DNA of 64,000 bases from NCBI RefSeq assembly GCF_000242895.2, contig NC_021171.1, positions 4,436,001-4,500,000 of the forward strand. Reading direction: 5' to 3'. Under the pieces are notes generated by a model, which worked only from the letters and a program-made list of their open reading frames with translations, searched no databases and had not been told where the DNA came from. Of this stretch, positions 60,926 to 64,000 are shown piece after piece. The number at the start of each line of letters is the position of its first letter. Position 1 is the stretch's first letter. The translations under genes and the position numbers were made by a program. Source of the stretch: Bacillus sp. 1NLA3E. GTDB taxonomy: Bacteria > Bacillota > Bacilli > Bacillales > Cytobacillaceae.

Positions 60926-61336
60926 ATGGCAATGAATTTAAAAGCTGGAAATCTTGAAGAGTTTAATCCGTTATCGCAATTCAGTACACTTGAGAATTTT
61001 CTTCATGATATAGAAGGTTGGTTATTTGATCATAAGCATGATTTTTCAAAGGGGGAATTAGTGGGAATGAAATGGCTGGTCCACTTCTCCTCAAAAGTAC
61101 CAGGAGTATGTAACTTACCGATTGGGACAATTTTAAAAGCCATTCATGAAGATTACTATGATCATGGCATTTCCCGCTCTACTTTTAAAAAAATGCTCCT
61201 AAAAGCCAAAAAACTGGGGATCATCTCTGTGTATGAAACAGCCAAACAAAACGGGTCACAGTCCAGTAACTTATATGTGTTTAACCGTTATCCCGCAAAC
61301 GAAACCGCTAAAACAAATTCTAATCTGAAATTTTAA
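60926..61336 (+). CDS. Winged-helix-like protein of unknown function
   Basis: A 136-aa protein. Residues 40-110 have a pattern like a replication-initiator or phage-type winged helix (LPIGTILKAIHEDYYDHGISRSTFKKMLLKAKKLGIISVYE), with the C-terminal NLYVFNRYP typical of such wings. AAAGGGGGCTGC precedes the ATG. No partner is near. It may bind DNA as a regulator; related Bacillus proteins occur on plasmids and chromosomes, without known role. The 300 bases upstream show no structured RNA. Confidence 0.65.
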   Translation: MAMNLKAGNLEEFNPLSQFSTLENFLHDIEGWLFDHKHDFSKGELVGMKWLVHFSSKVPGVCNLPIGTILKAIHEDYYDHGISRSTFKKMLLKAKKLGIISVYETAKQNGSQSSNLYVFNRYPANETAKTNSNLKF

Positions 61337-61396
61337 CCAATAACAAATGATCTACTGTGTCCTTTTCCTCGTTAAAAAAACAAATTATGTATATTA

Positions 61397-61442
61397 AAAC
61401 AGTGAGGGAAAAACAAGATTATTTGTTTCCCTTACTGTTTTT
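61397..61442. terminator. Bidirectional terminator
   Basis: AAACAGT-g-AGGGAAA pairs with TTTCCCT-t-ACTGTTT, with A-rich and T-rich ends, between convergent genes. Confidence 0.85.
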
Positions 61443-61557
61443 CTAAGACATACTGCTTAACAAGAAAAATCCTTCACCTGACATAGACTTCTTAAAACTG
61501 TAATATTCTAATTCTACAAATCTCGACATATATCGGGTGGTGACTAGGCACGGGAAA

Positions 61558-62316
61558 TCAGTTTCCCCATATTTGGTTGATCCAGGTTTCGAATAGGCCT
61601 ACGGTTTTGTCGAGGAGGAGTCCGATGATTCCAATTGAGAGGATTCCGGCCATGACTAGGTCGAGTCTCATTGAATTTCTGGAATCGACGATTAAGTAAC
61701 CAAGCCCTGACTGAGTCCCAATCATTTCACCAGCTACAAGGAAAATCCAAGCCGTCCCCACTGCAATATGGAGGCCATTTGCAATATAGGGAAATGCAGC
61801 TGGAAAGATAATTTTTTGTAATAATTCAAACCTCTTAATCTCGAAATTTTGAGCAACCTTCAAATAGGTTTTATCAACTTTTCTTACAGCCGAAACCGTT
61901 GACAGCAAAACTGGGAAAAAGGCGGCAATAAAAATAATGATAATAGCTGGCATATCACCGATCCCAAACCAAAGGACAATAAACGGTGACCATGCAATTG
62001 GTGAAATTGGCCGTAGGACTTGAACAATTGGGTCGATCACTCCCCATAACGCAGGAATTCTTCCAAGTATCAGCCCGAAAACAATCGCTGTTACAACCGC
62101 CGAAAGATAACCCACAAAAAAGCGAATGATGCTAACTTGAAAATGAACAAAAAGGGTACCATCATTAATAAGAGATAAGATCCCATCCCACACTTGTATA
62201 GGAGTAGGAAAAAGTGTTGTATCATATTTTCCGACAAAAATAATCAATTGCCAGACCAAAATCAAGATACCAAAACCAATAGCTGCATTGATTATATTTT
62301 TATAATTTTTCATCAT
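61558..62316 (-). CDS. SsuC/TauC-type ABC permease
   Basis: A 252-aa permease with six membrane helices, PIQVWDGI near the start and the EAA-like loop TYLKVAQNFEIKRFELLQKIIFPAA near 150-175. This is the nitrate/sulfonate/taurine permease family. It lies one base after the binding-protein stop, so coupling is likely. It forms an importer with the next two genes, in the order ATPase-binding protein-permease, usual for Ssu/Tau-like systems. The substrate (sulfonate, nitrate, thiamin precursor) cannot be told from the permease. Confidence 0.88.
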   Translation of the reverse strand: MMKNYKNIINAAIGFGILILVWQLIIFVGKYDTTLFPTPIQVWDGILSLINDGTLFVHFQVSIIRFFVGYLSAVVTAIVFGLILGRIPALWGVIDPIVQVLRPISPIAWSPFIVLWFGIGDMPAIIIIFIAAFFPVLLSTVSAVRKVDKTYLKVAQNFEIKRFELLQKIIFPAAFPYIANGLHIAVGTAWIFLVAGEMIGTQSGLGYLIVDSRNSMRLDLVMAGILSIGIIGLLLDKTVGLFETWINQIWGN

Positions 62317-62317
62317 A

Positions 62318-63292
62318 TCACTTCGTTTTTTTAATTAAGGAATGATCAACAAATTCAGCAAAGCTTGGTGGATTTTCCAGTAACCCCATCTCAATAAGAT
62401 TCTTTGCTAATTCTTCGTAGTCCTCTTTATTAATTGCTAAATTGTCATACGTAATCCACTTAAAAGATAAATCCAATACGTCTTCTTTTACTTTCATATA
62501 TTTCGACGACATTTCAAAGGTTTGTTTATCTTTTTGTTCAGCAATTTTTCCAGACTTTATGTAGTAGCCAACAAATTTTTTGGCAATTTTATTTTCCTTT
62601 TTAATAAATTCGCCACGAAGCACTAGTGTACAATCAATAGAATTATCCCAAATTTGATTGTCTTGATATAAAACTTTCCCTTTGTCAATTGCTACGGAAA
62701 CGGCACCAAAAGGTTCTGCAACTACGTAACCGGAAATTCTACCTTCAGAAAGCGCCGCTGGCATTTCAGCTGGAGGAAGCTCAATCGGATGGACGTCCTC
62801 ATACTTAAGCCCATTTTGTTTTAACATTTTGTAAAGCAATATATTGTGGGTGGAGAATTTATGTGGGATAGCAAAGTTTTTTCCCTTTAACTCTTTAACA
62901 CTGTTAATATCTTTTGCTGTAATTAAAACATTCCCATCTTTATGGCCCAAAGCAACAGCTTTTAAGTCAATCCCCTGTGCTTTTGCCTTCATTGCCAGCG
63001 TCACAAGCATAGATGCCCCGTCAATATGGCCTGTGTTAAGGGCATCTACGAGTTCTGGCCAAGAACCAAATTTAACAAGTTCAAGATTGAAATTTTTATA
63101 TTTGGCTTGTTCTTTTTCAATAAATAATGGTACTGCATGGGTAATTGGTAAATATCCAATTTTTATTGTCGGCTTTTGTTTGTTCGTTTCTCCTGAAGAT
63201 TTTTCGCTTCCAATGGCGCCACAACCTGCAAGTGAAATGAACAATACACCAACTAAAAGAATCAAAAAGACTGTTTTTATTATTTTTTTCAT
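62318..63292 (-). CDS. SsuA/NrtA-type binding lipoprotein
   Basis: A 324-aa lipoprotein: signal KKIIKTVFLILLVG, lipobox SLAGC (Cys at about 23), then an NMT1/SsuA-type binding fold (IKIGYLPITHAVPLFIEKEQ; DALNTGHIDGASML; AIPHKFSTHNILLYKML; AEPFGA). ATG 63292 follows GAGGAG; a longer upstream frame lacks a site. It resembles nitrate- and sulfonate-binding proteins, with ligand unclear; the HKFSTHN segment is close to that of NrtA/CmpA-like proteins. Middle gene of the importer operon. Confidence 0.85.
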   Translation of the reverse strand: MKKIIKTVFLILLVGVLFISLAGCGAIGSEKSSGETNKQKPTIKIGYLPITHAVPLFIEKEQAKYKNFNLELVKFGSWPELVDALNTGHIDGASMLVTLAMKAKAQGIDLKAVALGHKDGNVLITAKDINSVKELKGKNFAIPHKFSTHNILLYKMLKQNGLKYEDVHPIELPPAEMPAALSEGRISGYVVAEPFGAVSVAIDKGKVLYQDNQIWDNSIDCTLVLRGEFIKKENKIAKKFVGYYIKSGKIAEQKDKQTFEMSSKYMKVKEDVLDLSFKWITYDNLAINKEDYEELAKNLIEMGLLENPPSFAEFVDHSLIKKTK

Positions 63293-63420
63293 GATAATCT
63301 CCTCTTCAATTAATCTTAATTTTTGATGATTTGCTGATTTTTTAAAATTAATATTTTGATGGCAGCACCAATTAATATTGACGAAAAAATCCAACAACAC
63401 ACTTTAACAAAGCCATAGTT

Positions 63421-64000
63421 TTAGATGTTAAACTCAATCAATGCTTCGGGTCTAGTAAAATGGAATTCTTTCAAAATGATATTCCGATAATACTGAAAAT
63501 CACTGTCACTACGGTCACGTGGTTTCGAAAGAGTAATGTTAATTTCTTTATGGATTCGACCAGGATTAGGCTGCATTAAAAAAACTCGGTCTGATAAATA
63601 GACTGCTTCATCAATATCATGTGTAACAAGAATAATGGTTGTCTTTTCTATGGCTTGGATCCGGAGAAGTTCATTTTGTAAATGATATCGATTAAAAGTA
63701 TCTAATGCAGCAAATGGTTCATCCATCAAAATTAATTCTGGTTGTAAGGCTAGTGCCCTGGCAATCCCCACTCTTTGCTGCATTCCCCCAGATAGTTCAT
63801 GAGGAAACAGCGCTTCTTTCCCTTTCAAGCCGACTAAATTCAAATAGTGTAATGCTTTTTCCCTTTGTTCTGAGCGATTAAGCTTTAAACCTTCCAGTCC
63901 AAATTCAACATTTTTTAAAACGGAGCGCCATGGTAGTATGCCGTAGTTTTGGAAAAGCATAATGCATTTGCGATTTGGCCGATCCACTAATTTTCCATCT
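63421..64000 (-). CDS. SsuB/TauB-type ABC ATPase, C-terminal part (5' end outside window)
   Basis: The frame is open through the right edge, so the start and the Walker A motif lie outside. Visible: Q-loop MLFQNYGILPWRSVLKNVEFGL, signature LSGGMQQRVGIARAL, Walker B LILMDEPFAALD and the switch HDIDEAVYLSDRVFLM. These define the NrtC/SsuB/TauB ATPase class. An internal ATG at 63987 is not the true start because the conserved sequence runs past it. It is first in the operon, followed by binding protein and permease. Confidence 0.9.
   Translation of the reverse strand, partial: DGKLVDRPNRKCIMLFQNYGILPWRSVLKNVEFGLEGLKLNRSEQREKALHYLNLVGLKGKEALFPHELSGGMQQRVGIARALALQPELILMDEPFAALDTFNRYHLQNELLRIQAIEKTTIILVTHDIDEAVYLSDRVFLMQPNPGRIHKEINITLSKPRDRSDSDFQYYRNIILKEFHFTRPEALIEFNI

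Overview
The window reads as a chromosomal segment of a low-GC, endospore-forming member of the Bacillaceae (Bacillus/Neobacillus-like; the genus is my inference). Grounds: strong AGGAGG ribosome sites with frequent TTG/GTG starts, SAM-I, lysine and c-di-GMP riboswitches, DUF3231 and spore-coat-type proteins, a sigma-K-like promoter, and dispersed Bacillaceae-type intergenic repeats. No rRNA, tRNA, CRISPR array, transposase or replication origin was seen.

Layout. 1-5 kb: tail of a NERD-domain gene, a thiolase, an FAD/4Fe-4S dienoyl-CoA-reductase-type enzyme and a cytochrome c-551 lipoprotein. 6.8-10.4 kb: a sulfide/persulfide detoxification cluster (rhodanese, TusA-rhodanese, DsrE, rhodanese-persulfide dioxygenase, TauE-type exporter) with three CsoR/CstR-type operators. 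10.6-18 kb: galE, a PHP phosphatase, a repeat-built coiled-coil protein, a TOTE-type primase-helicase followed by a 51-bp tandem array, and an FMN reductase. 18-26 kb: an ABC-2 exporter, a TetR/MFS drug-efflux pair, DUF3231 and DUF4015 proteins. 26.8-30.4 kb: an arginine-type ABC importer divergent from an M20 peptidase. 31-39 kb: TetR plus a FabF paralogue with an ATT start, an SDR, a methyltransferase, membrane proteins, and an HD-GYP phosphodiesterase next to PsiE. 39.3-44 kb: OsmC, then two tandem SAM-I riboswitches ahead of metNPQ and an M20 amidohydrolase. 44-50 kb: an MCP, an unknown 216-aa gene, an MhqR/DoxX pair with two MhqR-like boxes, and a c-di-GMP riboswitch ahead of a 46-aa membrane protein. 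50-53 kb: a lysine-riboswitch-controlled amino-acid importer. 53.4-59.5 kb: a manganese-oxidase (mnx) operon with a 1231-aa multicopper oxidase. 59.6-64 kb: a membrane protein, a His/Cys-rich coat-like protein, a winged-helix-like protein and an SsuABC/TauABC-type importer running off the end.

How parts work together. Methionine and lysine uptake are tied to riboswitches; sulfide handling to CstR-type operators; quinone/electrophile stress to MhqR boxes. Two elements point to c-di-GMP signalling (HD-GYP enzyme and GEMM riboswitch). The mnx operon and the His-rich neighbour probably belong to the spore surface.

Most unusual signals: (1) the c-di-GMP riboswitch with a 46-aa single-pass protein; (2) the mnx operon flanked by two paralogous genes; (3) a 224-bp terminator segment duplicated between two unrelated convergent gene pairs; (4) a 170-bp inverted-repeat element carrying a perfect 48-nt palindrome exactly between two stop codons; (5) two separate 2+2 GGACA repeat elements with identical geometry; (6) a full-length FabF whose only plausible start is ATT.
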